Position numbers and translations under genes: made by a program. A DNA stretch of 64,000 nt from Ruegeria marisrubri (GTDB lineage: Bacteria; Pseudomonadota; Alphaproteobacteria; Rhodobacterales; Rhodobacteraceae). Positions within the stretch are counted from its first letter, which is position 1. Every line of letters begins with the position of its first letter. The stretch spans positions 124,001 through 188,000 of the forward strand of contig NZ_LQBQ01000038.1 in NCBI RefSeq assembly GCF_001507595.1, given 5' to 3'. The notes beneath the pieces are model-generated. The model was not told the origin of the DNA. It saw only the letters and a list, made by a program, of their open reading frames with translations, and ran no database searches. Positions 19,925-28,890 of this stretch are shown here, piece after piece.

Positions 19925-21814
19925 TTGAAACACTCGTCTGATGCACCGCACTCCATCTACGGCGTGGAAAAATGGGGCAAGGGCCTCATCGAGGTGACGG
20001 AGGATGGCGAGATCGGGCTGCGCAACCCGCTTGCGCCCGAAACACCGGCCATCAGCCTGCCAGGTATCCTGCATGATCTGGACCAACGCGGCATCAAGTC
20101 TCCGATGATCCTGCGCGTCAGCTCCTACCTTGAGAGCGAAATTGCCCATATCAACGAAAGTTTCGCCAACGCGATTTCGCGCACGGGCTACAGGGGCAAG
20201 TACCGCGGCGTCTTTCCGATCAAGGTGAACCAGCAGGCACAGGTCGTCGACCGCATCGTCGAGTTCGGCAAGAAGTATGACTACGGGCTCGAGGCCGGCT
20301 CGAAGCCCGAGTTGGTGATCGCACTGGCGCACCGGCTGGCCCGCGAGGCACTGATCGTCTGCAACGGCGTCAAGGACGCCGAATTCATCCAACTTGCCAC
20401 CCTCAGCCGCAAGCTGGGCTTCAACACGGTGATCGTTCTGGAAAGCCCGAAAGAGGCCGACACGGTCATCGAGGTCTACAACGAACTGGGCATCGAGCCG
20501 CTGCTGGGCGTGCGGGTAAAGCTGACCAACCAGATCAGCGGCAAGTGGGAGGAAAGCTCGGGCGACCGCTCGGCTTTCGGGATGAATACTGATCAGCTGG
20601 TCACGGTCATCGACAAGCTGCGCGACGCCGGGCTGCTGCACTGCCTTAAACTGCAGCATTCGCATCTGGGCAGCCAGGTGCCCGACGTCAATGACGTGCG
20701 CCGCGCCGTGGGCGAGGCCTGCCGCTACTACACCGAACTGACGCGCGAGGGCGTGCCGCTCAGCCATCTGGATCTGGGCGGCGGCATGGGCGTGGATTAC
20801 ACGGGCGAAAAGAAGGCCACAGAGAACTCGATCAACTACACGGTCGAAGAATACTGCGCCAATGTGGTGGAAACCGTGGCCTATGCCATGGACGAGGCCG
20901 GGGTGGACCACCCGACGCTGGTCACCGAGAGCGGGCGGGCGGTGGTTGCGACCTCGTCGATGCTGGTGTTCAACGTGCTGGAAAGCACGCTCTATGACGC
21001 GCCCAATGGCCCCGAGGTCGAAGACGGCGATCACCACATGGTCGCGGACCTTGCCGCCGTGCATGGCTATCTCAGCCACGACCGCCTGCAGGAATGCTGG
21101 AACGACGCCACCTTCTATCGCAACGAGTTGCGCGCCCTGTTCCGCCGCGGATACGTGGATCTGCGCCAGATGGCCCGTGCCGAGCGGATCTACTTGTCGC
21201 TGATGGCGCGCATCAAGGCGCTGGTGGCCTCGGAAGAGGTCGAAACCGACGTGGACGACCAGCTCGAGAAACTGGCCGATATCTACCATTGCAACTTCTC
21301 GCTGTTCCAGTCGCTGCCGGATGTCTGGGCGATCGACCAGTTGCACCCGATCGTGCCTTTGCAGATGCTGAACCAGGCTCCCGACCGCCGCTGCGTGCTG
21401 TCCGACATCACCTGTGACAGCGATGGCAAGATCGACCGCTTCATCCTGACCGACGGTGTCTCTCCCAGCCTGCCGGTGCATACCCTGCCGGAAACGGAAG
21501 AATATTACATGGGAGTATTCTTCGTCGGCGCCTACCAGGAAACCCTTGGCGACCTGCACAACCTGTTCGGCGATACCAACGTGGTCACGATCGACCTGCG
21601 TCCCGACGGCGGCTTTGACCTGCTGCATGAACAAGAAGGCGACACGATTTCCGAAGTCATGGCCTATGTCGAGTTCGACCCGTCGGACTGCGTCGCCGCC
21701 TTCCGCAAAATGGTGGACGAGGCGATCTCGACCGGTACTCTGAAGGCCAAGGACCGAAAAACCCTGATGAGCGCTTACCGCGACAGCATCAACGGCTATA
21801 CCTATTACGAATAA
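19925..21814 (+). CDS. speA: Biosynthetic arginine decarboxylase
   Basis: A 629-residue fold-type III PLP enzyme converting arginine to agmatine. The PLP lysine is K100 in GVFPIKVNQQAQVV. HSHLGSQVPDVNDVRRAVG and LDLGGGMGVDYTG (phosphate loop) and the C-terminal SDITCDSDGKIDRF with the partner-site cysteine are as in SpeA. The start appears to be TTG at 19925 (MKHSSDAPHSIYGVEKWG), with AAAGGA 9 bases upstream; there is no ATG nearby in frame. It heads an operon with the carboxyspermidine genes and speB. The gap to gdh is 113 bases. Confidence 0.93.
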   Translation: MKHSSDAPHSIYGVEKWGKGLIEVTEDGEIGLRNPLAPETPAISLPGILHDLDQRGIKSPMILRVSSYLESEIAHINESFANAISRTGYRGKYRGVFPIKVNQQAQVVDRIVEFGKKYDYGLEAGSKPELVIALAHRLAREALIVCNGVKDAEFIQLATLSRKLGFNTVIVLESPKEADTVIEVYNELGIEPLLGVRVKLTNQISGKWEESSGDRSAFGMNTDQLVTVIDKLRDAGLLHCLKLQHSHLGSQVPDVNDVRRAVGEACRYYTELTREGVPLSHLDLGGGMGVDYTGEKKATENSINYTVEEYCANVVETVAYAMDEAGVDHPTLVTESGRAVVATSSMLVFNVLESTLYDAPNGPEVEDGDHHMVADLAAVHGYLSHDRLQECWNDATFYRNELRALFRRGYVDLRQMARAERIYLSLMARIKALVASEEVETDVDDQLEKLADIYHCNFSLFQSLPDVWAIDQLHPIVPLQMLNQAPDRRCVLSDITCDSDGKIDRFILTDGVSPSLPVHTLPETEEYYMGVFFVGAYQETLGDLHNLFGDTNVVTIDLRPDGGFDLLHEQEGDTISEVMAYVEFDPSDCVAAFRKMVDEAISTGTLKAKDRKTLMSAYRDSINGYTYYE

Positions 21815-21838
21815 CCCCCGGCGAAAGGAGATTTTCCC

Positions 21839-23050
21839 ATGGGCAAGACACTGGTTGTTGGCGCAGGTGGCGTCAGCCACGCCGCCGTGCACAAGATGGC
21901 GATGAATTCCGACATCTTCACTGACATCACCCTGGCCAGTCGCACGAAATCGAAATGCGACGCCATTGCCAAGTCGGTCAAAGAGCGCACCGGCGTCGAT
22001 ATCAAGACCGCCGAGCTCGACGCCTACAAGGTCGCCGACACGGTCAAGCTCATCAAGGAAACCGGGGCCGAGATCCTGGTGAACCTGGCCCTGCCCTATC
22101 AGGACTTGGTGCTGATGGATGCCTGCCTCGAGGCCGGGTGCCACTACCTCGACACCGCCAATTACGAGCCCGAGGACGAGGCCAAGTTCGAATACCACTG
22201 GCAGTGGGCCTATCAGGACAAGTTCAAGCAGGCCGGCCTGACCGCCATTCTGGGCTCGGGCTTCGACCCGGGCGTGACCAGCGTCTTTGCCAAGTGGCTC
22301 AAGAAACACAAGCTGGACACGATCCGCCAGATCGACGTGCTGGACGCCAATGGCGGCCAGAACGATCAGGAATTCGCCACCAATTTCAACCCCGAGATCA
22401 ACCTGCGCGAAGTGCTGGCCGACGCCCGTCACTGGGAAAACGGCGAGTGGAAAGTGACGCCGGCCATGACCCACAAGGTCGAGTTCGACTTCCCCGGCAT
22501 CGGCCCCAAGAACATGTACCTGATGTATCACGAGGAACTGGAGTCGCTCTCGACCCACTTCCCCGAGATCGAGCGCGCCCGCTTCTGGATGACCTTCGGC
22601 GATGCCTACATCACCCATGCCAAGGTGCTGCAGAATGTCGGCATGACCCGGATCGACCCGGTGGTCCACAACGGGGTCGAAATCATTCCGATCCAGTTCC
22701 TGAAAACCCTGCTGCCCGATCCCGGCGATCTGGGCGCCGAAACCAAGGGCAAGGCCTGCATCGGCGACATCGCCACCGGCCAGGCCAAGGACGGCTCGGG
22801 CGAAAAGACCTATTACATCTACAACATCTGCGACCACGAAGAATGCTACCGCGAGGTCGGTTCGCAGGCGGTCAGCTACACCACCGGCGTCCCCGCCATG
22901 ATCGGCGCGGCGCAGGTGCTGAAAGGCAACTGGCGCGAGCCGGGCGTGTGGAACATGGAACAGCTCGATCCGGATGATTTCATGGACATGCTCAACAAGC
23001 ACGGCCTGCCTTGGCAGGTCCACGAACTCGACGGCCCGGTCGAATTCTGA
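21839..23050 (+). CDS. Carboxynorspermidine/carboxyspermidine dehydrogenase-like (saccharopine dehydrogenase family)
   Basis: A 403-residue protein with an N-terminal NAD(P) fold (LVVGAGGVSHAAVHKMA) and family patterns ALPYQDLVLMDACLEAGCHY, GSGFDPGVTSVFAKW and YTTGVPAMIGAAQVLKGNW. Lys1-type proteins of this length act as carboxyspermidine dehydrogenases: they condense putrescine (or diaminopropane) with aspartate semialdehyde by reduction. The neighbouring nspC and the upstream speA and downstream speB fit that role better than lysine breakdown. It follows speA by 24 bases with a GAAAGGAG site. Confidence 0.88.
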   Translation: MGKTLVVGAGGVSHAAVHKMAMNSDIFTDITLASRTKSKCDAIAKSVKERTGVDIKTAELDAYKVADTVKLIKETGAEILVNLALPYQDLVLMDACLEAGCHYLDTANYEPEDEAKFEYHWQWAYQDKFKQAGLTAILGSGFDPGVTSVFAKWLKKHKLDTIRQIDVLDANGGQNDQEFATNFNPEINLREVLADARHWENGEWKVTPAMTHKVEFDFPGIGPKNMYLMYHEELESLSTHFPEIERARFWMTFGDAYITHAKVLQNVGMTRIDPVVHNGVEIIPIQFLKTLLPDPGDLGAETKGKACIGDIATGQAKDGSGEKTYYIYNICDHEECYREVGSQAVSYTTGVPAMIGAAQVLKGNWREPGVWNMEQLDPDDFMDMLNKHGLPWQVHELDGPVEF

Positions 23051-23060
23051 GCTTTTCAGA

Positions 23061-23083
23061 CTTCATCTTTTTCCAAATACTCC
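23061..23083 (+). repeat. Roseobacter-type intergenic repeat, copy 1 (partial)
   Basis: The segment containing TCTTTTTCCAAATACTCC is identical over 23 bases to the reverse complement of the copy at 46664-46696. Here the conserved CCGCCGGAGGC arm is replaced by a G-run and the hairpin at 23090-23108. Confidence 0.6.
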
Positions 23084-23089
23084 GGGGGT

Positions 23090-23108
23090 CCGGGGGCAGC
23101 GCCCCCGG
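23090..23108. terminator. GC-rich hairpin between the two carboxyspermidine genes
   Basis: A perfect 8-bp stem CCGGGGGC / GCCCCCGG with a 3-base loop AGC. There is no T-run after it, and the next gene follows at 23136 with its own GGAGG site, so it may act as an mRNA-stabilising or partial terminator structure inside the polyamine operon. Confidence 0.5.
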
Positions 23109-23135
23109 CCTCTCCACCAATCGGAGGCGCCGGAC

Positions 23136-24305
23136 ATGACTCAATTGATGCAGACGCAGGCCGGAGACGCCGGAGCCTTCCGCAAATTCGACCTGACCCG
23201 CGTCCCCTCCCCCTGCTTCGTCGTCGACGAAAAGGCTGTGGAACGGAACCTGGCGGTGCTGGCCGATATCGGGGACCGTTCCGGCGCGCATATCCTGTCG
23301 GCGCTCAAGGCCTTTTCGATGTTCGCGCTGGCGCCACTGGTGCGCCAGTATCTCGGCGGCACCTGCGCCAGCGGCATCTACGAGACCCGGCTGGGCCGCG
23401 AGGAATATGGCGGCGAGGTCGCGACCTTCTGCGCGGGCTACAAGGACACCGACATCGACGAGATTCTTGCCCTGTCAGACCACATCATCTTCAACAGCCC
23501 CGCGCAGAAAGACCGCTTTCTGGCCAAGGCTCAGGCCGCCGGGCGGCAGGTCGGGCTGCGCATCAACCCCGAGCATTCCGAAGGCGAGGTCGCGAAATAC
23601 GACCCCTGCGCCCCCTGCTCGCGCCTCGGCACCCCGGTCAGCCAACTGGACGCCAAGGCGCTCCAGGGCGTGGACGGGCTGCACATGCACACGCTTTGCG
23701 AACAGGGGTTCGAACCGCTGGCGCGCACCTGGGCGGCGGTCGAGCCGAAACTCGCCCCCTTCCTGAACGGCCTGAAATGGCTCAATTTCGGCGGCGGCCA
23801 CCACATCACCCGCAGCGACTATGACCGCGACGGGCTGGTGGACTTCATCAAGGCCATCCGCAAAAATTACGGCGTCGAGGTCTATCTGGAACCCGGCGAG
23901 GCGGTGGCGCTGGACGCGGGCATCCTGGTGGGCGAAATCCTCGACCTGCCGCACAACGGCATGGATCTGGCGATCACCGACATCTCGGCCACCTGCCACA
24001 TGCCCGACGTGATCGAGGCCCCCTATCGCCCCGCGCTGATGGACGAGGCCGAAACCGGCCACACCTATCGTCTGGGCGGCCCCTCGTGCCTGGCGGGCGA
24101 CGTGATCGGCGACTACACCTGGGCCGAGCCACTGCGGATCGGGCAGCGTTTTGCCTTCCTCGATCAGGCGCATTACTCGATGGTCAAGACCAACACGTTC
24201 AACGGCGTGCCACTGCCCACGATCGCCCTGTGGAACAGCGAAACCGACGCGCTGAAGATCATCAGGGAATTCGGCTACGACGACTTCAAAGAGAGGCTTT
24301 CATGA
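23136..24305 (+). CDS. nspC: Carboxynorspermidine decarboxylase
   Basis: A 389-residue fold-type III PLP decarboxylase starting at ATG 23136 (MTQLMQTQAGDAGAFRKFDL) behind a GGAGG site; the longer frame extends into the upstream gene and is rejected. PLP lysine K58 is in HILSALKAFSMFAL. VGLRINPEHSEGEVAKYDPC, LHMHTLCEQG and LNFGGGHHIT are NspC-specific patterns. It decarboxylates carboxyspermidine or carboxynorspermidine to the free triamine. The stop overlaps the speB start by 4 bases. Confidence 0.92.
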   Translation: MTQLMQTQAGDAGAFRKFDLTRVPSPCFVVDEKAVERNLAVLADIGDRSGAHILSALKAFSMFALAPLVRQYLGGTCASGIYETRLGREEYGGEVATFCAGYKDTDIDEILALSDHIIFNSPAQKDRFLAKAQAAGRQVGLRINPEHSEGEVAKYDPCAPCSRLGTPVSQLDAKALQGVDGLHMHTLCEQGFEPLARTWAAVEPKLAPFLNGLKWLNFGGGHHITRSDYDRDGLVDFIKAIRKNYGVEVYLEPGEAVALDAGILVGEILDLPHNGMDLAITDISATCHMPDVIEAPYRPALMDEAETGHTYRLGGPSCLAGDVIGDYTWAEPLRIGQRFAFLDQAHYSMVKTNTFNGVPLPTIALWNSETDALKIIREFGYDDFKERLS

Positions 24306-25144
24306 GCATTTTCCTCGACAGCGAACTGACCGAGGCCGAACGCAGCGAAGACGCCCGGTTCCGCGTGATCCCGGTGCCGCTGGAACGCACGGTCTCCTAC
24401 GGCTCGGGCACGGCAAACGGCCCCGCCGCCATCATCGAGGCCAGCAATGAACTCGAACGCATCACGGGCCACGCGGAACCCTGCGTCGAGGGCATTTTCA
24501 CCGAAGCCCCGTTGGATTGCGACGGCCCGCTGCCGGACGTCATGGAGCATCTGGCCCAGCGCACCCAAGCCGCCGTCCGCGCCGGCAAGGTGCCGGTCAC
24601 GCTGGGCGGGGAACACTCGCTCAGCTATGGCGCGGTCATGGGCGTGGCGCGCGCCCTGGGCCAGCCCCTCGGCATCGTGCAGATCGACGCCCATGCCGAC
24701 CTGCGCAACGCCTACCAGGGGGAAAGACACAGCCATGCCTCGGTCATGCACCTGCTGGCCGAAGAAGGCATACGACTGGCCCAGTTCGGTGTCCGCGCCT
24801 TTTGCGAGGAAGAGGCCCAGAGCCGCCTGCGCCACCACGTCTTCCACGTCGATGCCGAGGAACTGGTGACCGGCAACATCCACGCGGTCGACCTGCCCGA
24901 GGATTTCCCCGAACTGGTCTATGTCAGCTTTGACGTCGACGGGCTTGATCCGTCGCTGATGCCCGCCACCGGCACCCCGGTTCCGGGCGGGCTGGGATAC
25001 TACCAGGCGCTGCATCTGGTCGAGCACGCCCTGAAGGGCCGCCGCTGCGTCGGCTTCGACGTGGTGGAACTGGCCCCCGACGGCAATGCGGCGTGGGATT
25101 TCACCGCCGCGCAGATCGTCTATCGCCTGATGGCCTCCTGCTAG
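24302..25144 (+). CDS. speB: Agmatinase (arginase/ureohydrolase family)
   Basis: A 280-residue ureohydrolase with the binuclear manganese motifs GGEHSLSYGAV (near 102), DAHADLRNAYQG (near 128) and SFDVDGLDPSLMPA (near 213). Agmatine to putrescine plus urea is the best reading, because speA upstream makes agmatine and the two genes between turn putrescine into triamine. Arginase activity is the alternative. ATG 24302 overlaps the nspC stop. The TAG stop shares the palindrome CTAG with the stop of the convergent HD-domain gene. Confidence 0.87.
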   Translation: MSIFLDSELTEAERSEDARFRVIPVPLERTVSYGSGTANGPAAIIEASNELERITGHAEPCVEGIFTEAPLDCDGPLPDVMEHLAQRTQAAVRAGKVPVTLGGEHSLSYGAVMGVARALGQPLGIVQIDAHADLRNAYQGERHSHASVMHLLAEEGIRLAQFGVRAFCEEEAQSRLRHHVFHVDAEELVTGNIHAVDLPEDFPELVYVSFDVDGLDPSLMPATGTPVPGGLGYYQALHLVEHALKGRRCVGFDVVELAPDGNAAWDFTAAQIVYRLMASC

Positions 25145-25743
25145 TCCTCGGCAGTTTCGTTGAGCTCCATGTGCCCCTCGCCCTTGTTCAGGATGCGGCG
25201 CAACATGGGTTCGAAGAACTCGAGCGGCTTGGTCGGGTAATCCGGGTCAAACGCCTTCTGATCGTATTCATGGCAGAAATAGCGGCAGTCCTCCCAATAG
25301 GGGCTGTCGCGGTACTTGTCGCGCGCGTTCCGGTCTCCGCCCAGGAAATGGTTGTAGTAATAGCCCTGGAACACGCAGTGGTGTTTCAGGATCCAGTGCG
25401 TTTTTTCGCTGACATAGGGCTTCATCATCGCCGCAGCCAGCTCACCGTGGTTGTAGGGGGACAGGATGTCGCCCACGTCATGCACCAGCGCCGCGATCAC
25501 GATTTCCTCGTCGGCGCCATCCTCGTAGGCGCGCGTCGCCGCCTGCAGGCAATGCTGGTAGCGGTTGATCGGATAGGGCGTCCATTCTTCGTCCAGTGAC
25601 CGGATGGCGTCGAGAATACGGTCCGGCAGGGCGGCATTGTAGGCATCCTCATAGTCCATGACCGCAAGGAAATCCTCCTTGGTGGCGTTTTCGAAACTGG
25701 TCCAGGTGGGTTTGTGGCTTTTGTCCAGCATTGCGCGTCCCAT
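25141..25743 (-). CDS. HD-domain protein, PhnZ/MIOX-like metal-site pattern
   Basis: A 200-residue soluble protein. An HD signature is clear: H64 (INRYQHCLQAA), then exactly 24 residues later H88-D89 (ALVHDVGDIL), then H99, H116, H121/H122 and late Asp residues such as D161. The family contains phosphohydrolases and, with this kind of ligand set, mixed-valent diiron oxygenases such as PhnZ and myo-inositol oxygenase. An oxygenase is therefore possible but not shown. The start may be ATG 25743 or 25731 (MLDKSHKPTW). It diverges from a LysR regulator, its likely controller, and converges on speB with overlapping stops. Confidence 0.72.
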   Translation of the reverse strand: MGRAMLDKSHKPTWTSFENATKEDFLAVMDYEDAYNAALPDRILDAIRSLDEEWTPYPINRYQHCLQAATRAYEDGADEEIVIAALVHDVGDILSPYNHGELAAAMMKPYVSEKTHWILKHHCVFQGYYYNHFLGGDRNARDKYRDSPYWEDCRYFCHEYDQKAFDPDYPTKPLEFFEPMLRRILNKGEGHMELNETAED

Positions 25744-25830
25744 GAATAATGTTGCGCGGTGACGATAACCGCTTTCAGGTTACACAAAAAATGAATTGAT
25801 TTTATCGAACCGATGAAAAAATAGTTTCGA
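25744..25830. promoter_or_regulatory. Divergent promoter region, HD protein / LysR regulator
   Basis: An 87-base AT-rich gap between divergent starts. It contains TTTTATCGAACCGATGAAAA, with the partial dyad ATCGaaccGAT (T-N11-A-like), a plausible LysR operator. This is a pattern call only. Confidence 0.4.
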
Positions 25831-26715
25831 ATGCAGATAAAGGCGCTTGAAACCTTCCTGTGCGTGGCCGAGTGCGGCGGCTTTCACGCGGCGGCCCGAA
25901 AGATGCACGTCACGCAAACCGCCGTCAGCGCGAGGATCCGCAGCATCGAAGAGGCCGTGGGCCACCCCCTGTTCACACGCGGCGCGGGCGGCACCAACCT
26001 GACCGAGTTCGGCCACCGATTTCGCCCCTATGCCGAACAGATGGTGTCGCTCTGGGCCTATGCCTCGCGCGAACTACCGGGGCAGAACCCCAGCCGGGTG
26101 TCGATCCGGCTTGGGGCGCAGCTCAGCATCTGGGATCCCCTGCTGGTCGATCTCGCCATCAGCCTCGAGGAGAATTTCGGGAAGCTCCTGCTGACACTGA
26201 ACTACGACCACGACCTGAACATGATCGAGGCGGTCGGAACGCATGTGCTGGATGCGGCACTGACCCATGAACGCCCCCGCGACGGCCGCATCGTTTTCGA
26301 GGAGCTGGCACCCGAGCGTCTGATCCTTGTCGAAACGCCCGGGCCATCCGTGGACGGCGGAGAAACGCTGTTCGTCGATCTGGAGCTTGGCGAGCAATAC
26401 CGCCAGCATGTCCGCGCCATCGCGCGCGCGGCAGAGGGGCAGGCGATTTTCCTGGGCAACTGCATGATGGCGCTGCGCTATCTGCTGCGGCGCGGCGGGC
26501 GGGGATATTTTCCCGACTACGTCGTGGCGCAACATCTGCGCTCTGACGAGTTGCGTCCGGTTCCCGGCGCGCCCGACCTGATGCTGCCGCTCTACCTCGT
26601 GTTTCACCCGGACATGTCCCGGCACGCGCAGTTCGACGAACTCCTGACCTGTTTGAACGCGCTGCGCAGCGCCCCCGATCCCGGTGCCGGAGCGGGGGCG
26701 CAAACCCGCTACTGA
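25831..26715 (+). CDS. LysR family transcriptional regulator
   Basis: A 294-residue LTTR. Residues 1-60 hold the winged helix-turn-helix (ETFLCVAECGGFHAAARKMH, VTQTAVSARIRSIEEAVG, PLFTRG). The rest is the periplasmic-binding-like effector domain, ending in FHPDMSRHAQFDELLTCLNA. The effector is unknown. The gene is divergent from the HD-domain gene and ends 6 bases before... the stop of the convergent S8 protease gene, with which its last codons overlap (26709-26715). Confidence 0.88.
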   Translation: MQIKALETFLCVAECGGFHAAARKMHVTQTAVSARIRSIEEAVGHPLFTRGAGGTNLTEFGHRFRPYAEQMVSLWAYASRELPGQNPSRVSIRLGAQLSIWDPLLVDLAISLEENFGKLLLTLNYDHDLNMIEAVGTHVLDAALTHERPRDGRIVFEELAPERLILVETPGPSVDGGETLFVDLELGEQYRQHVRAIARAAEGQAIFLGNCMMALRYLLRRGGRGYFPDYVVAQHLRSDELRPVPGAPDLMLPLYLVFHPDMSRHAQFDELLTCLNALRSAPDPGAGAGAQTRY

Positions 26716-28865
26716 GCCGACCAGCGCAACTTGCCGAACAGGTTGGGCAGGCGCAGCCTGCCGCCGCCCGTCCGCCGCACCCGGGGCTTTCCGGGCGCAG
26801 GCGGATCATCGTCCAGCGCAAGTTGCGCGATGTCCTGCCGCGTCAGCGGTTGGTCCGGCGCTGCCGCCATGAGATCGGCCGCCTTGCGGGCGACCTGCGG
26901 CGCCGCCACGCTGGTTCCGTTGAGGGCCACCCGCGACCCGCTGCTGGACCCGGCGCTGAGAACTCCGCCCAGAACATCGCTGTCGTCACTCACGGCCGAG
27001 GCATCGGGCCCCGTTGGCCGTTGGTCGTTCAACGTGGGACCGCCGGCGGAATAGCCCGCCATCCTGCCGGTCGAGCGGACATAGCCGGCAATGACCGCCG
27101 GAGTGTCGCCGCTGGCGTATCCGCTGATCGTCCCGGCGCGGCGGACCGGACCGGCATGATCGTCCGGATCGTCGTCCAGTTCCTTACCGCCCGGTTCGGC
27201 GAACCGCCCGTAGCGGGGGTCGACGAGATAGGACTGCCGCCCGAATTCGGGAAAACCCGGCAGCCTCTCGTCCCGGCGCACCCACAGGTTCATTGTCAGA
27301 TCCTCGATGCCATGCGGTTTCGAGAAACTCAGGTGCCAGGCCCCGGCGGGCGCCAACGGGCCAACATTCAGCGGGTGCCCGGTGCTCACGACCATCACCT
27401 CGAACAGCCCCGGCTCACCCGGATCATTCGGAGGTCTGTAACTGATGATCGCCAGATCCTCGTTGTTTTCCGTCAGCTTCGCCTGCATCGGTGCCGCGCC
27501 GGCCTGCACCGTGGCCGATCCTGCCGCACCCGGCGCCATCAGCGTCAGGCTCACCGCTCCATCGGGAACGGCGGGCAAGACCGGCATCCAGACCTGCAAC
27601 ATGGACGGGCTCAGATCGTCCGGTTGCACCTGCCAGTTGATCCGTTCCGTATCCTCGTCATCCGTCAGAATGAACTCGGCATGGCACCGGGACAGATTCC
27701 CATTGCCCGATGGCAGGGTCATCAATTGCGGACTGCCGAAATCCGCCGCCATTTGCGCCAGGGCGGTTTCGATCACCTGCTCGATCAACCCCCGGCCATT
27801 ATGCGGACCGGCAAAATTGCCGAAACTGAAATTGATCACGATGGGTGGCTTCTTGCCGGTGCCGGTGATCTTGAACTGGCCCAGGCGGGCCGCAATGAAA
27901 TCGAGAGCCCGCTCCAGCGGAACATCCAGCCGGTCCCCGGTCGGGTCATGAACGGCCCATCCCGGCAACTGAACGGCTATGATCTTGCGGTCCTTGCCCT
28001 GTTCGTCCTCTGCCGGGTAGCCCGCTGCCAGGCCGGTGACATGCGTTCCGTGCGACACCCGCTGCGCGCAGGGTTTCAGCACCGACCTGCCCCAGTCGAT
28101 CAGGCCGATCTCCCGGTAGAATCCAGCCTCATCCAACAGGCCGTTCTGCATGTTCTGCTTCAACTTCTGCTCGATCTCGTTCTGCGTCCAGATACGGCCG
28201 AAACTGCTGGGCAGTTCCGCGTCCGGACTGGGCACGCCGTCCATGTCCCAGAAAAAGGCCACCCGGCTGACGTCCAGCTCGCCGGTCGGACCCTCGCGGC
28301 GGAACAGGTCGTGACCGATGGCGATGCCATAGTCGATCACGGCGACAAGCACGGTCTCGGGCCCGACCTTGACGGGTTTGGTGCCCGGCTCCAGCGGGGC
28401 GCCGATCGGCGAGGGCACGTCGGGGGTCACTGGGCCCGTGACCGACATCGAAAGAACGCCCAGAGCCGCTTCTCCGTCGGATTTGTTTGCCCTCTCGATG
28501 TATTTTCGCTGAACGAAGAACGTGACGAATGCCTGCGGTTCGTTGGCCCTGATGGCTTCGCTGTATTCTCCGGGGACGATCACGTTCTCCAGCAGGTCCT
28601 GCGCGTCAGCCAGGTCCAGCAACTCGTTGATCGTCCGGTTTCGGTCCGTATCCTCGTTGCGCGAGACTTCCACGACCGCCATCCACCACAGCGCGTCATA
28701 GTCCCGGTCGATCCTCGCCCGCAGCGCGTCGCCGTGCAGCCCGTCGTTTCCCTTCACAAATCCCAGGTTGGCAGCGGTAAAACGCTTCATCATGTTGACG
28801 CGAAACTCCAGTTCCGCATCCCGGACCAGTTCATCCGGCCCCATCTTTATCCAATCAAATGACAT
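26709..28865 (-). CDS. S8 family subtilisin-like serine protease, no signal peptide
   Basis: About 718 residues from ATG 28865 (MSFDWIKMGPDELVRDAELE), which has GAGGG upstream; a 35-codon upstream extension is rejected. An N-terminal domain of about 165 residues has no recognised fold. The catalytic triad is readable: D178 in VLVAVIDYGIAIGHDLFR, H272 in RVSHGTHVTGLAAG, S652 in ALNGTSVAAPQVAR, with the oxyanion region near PSGNGN. A long insert, possibly a beta-sandwich, lies between. No signal peptide or Tat motif is visible, so the protease is cytosolic or leaves by another route. It follows the GAF-repeat PAP2 gene by 25 bases in the same operon. Confidence 0.85.
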   Translation of the reverse strand: MSFDWIKMGPDELVRDAELEFRVNMMKRFTAANLGFVKGNDGLHGDALRARIDRDYDALWWMAVVEVSRNEDTDRNRTINELLDLADAQDLLENVIVPGEYSEAIRANEPQAFVTFFVQRKYIERANKSDGEAALGVLSMSVTGPVTPDVPSPIGAPLEPGTKPVKVGPETVLVAVIDYGIAIGHDLFRREGPTGELDVSRVAFFWDMDGVPSPDAELPSSFGRIWTQNEIEQKLKQNMQNGLLDEAGFYREIGLIDWGRSVLKPCAQRVSHGTHVTGLAAGYPAEDEQGKDRKIIAVQLPGWAVHDPTGDRLDVPLERALDFIAARLGQFKITGTGKKPPIVINFSFGNFAGPHNGRGLIEQVIETALAQMAADFGSPQLMTLPSGNGNLSRCHAEFILTDDEDTERINWQVQPDDLSPSMLQVWMPVLPAVPDGAVSLTLMAPGAAGSATVQAGAAPMQAKLTENNEDLAIISYRPPNDPGEPGLFEVMVVSTGHPLNVGPLAPAGAWHLSFSKPHGIEDLTMNLWVRRDERLPGFPEFGRQSYLVDPRYGRFAEPGGKELDDDPDDHAGPVRRAGTISGYASGDTPAVIAGYVRSTGRMAGYSAGGPTLNDQRPTGPDASAVSDDSDVLGGVLSAGSSSGSRVALNGTSVAAPQVARKAADLMAAAPDQPLTRQDIAQLALDDDPPAPGKPRVRRTGGGRLRLPNLFGKLRWSAQ

Positions 28866-28890
28866 AACAATTACCCTCACAAAAACCGGA

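Noticed and set aside
19736-23023. A 1095-residue open frame antisense to speA and the carboxyspermidine dehydrogenase gene
   Set aside because: It mirrors the codon pattern of the real genes on the other strand, is rich in His, Gln, Val and Asp as antisense frames in high-GC DNA are, and has no recognisable motif.
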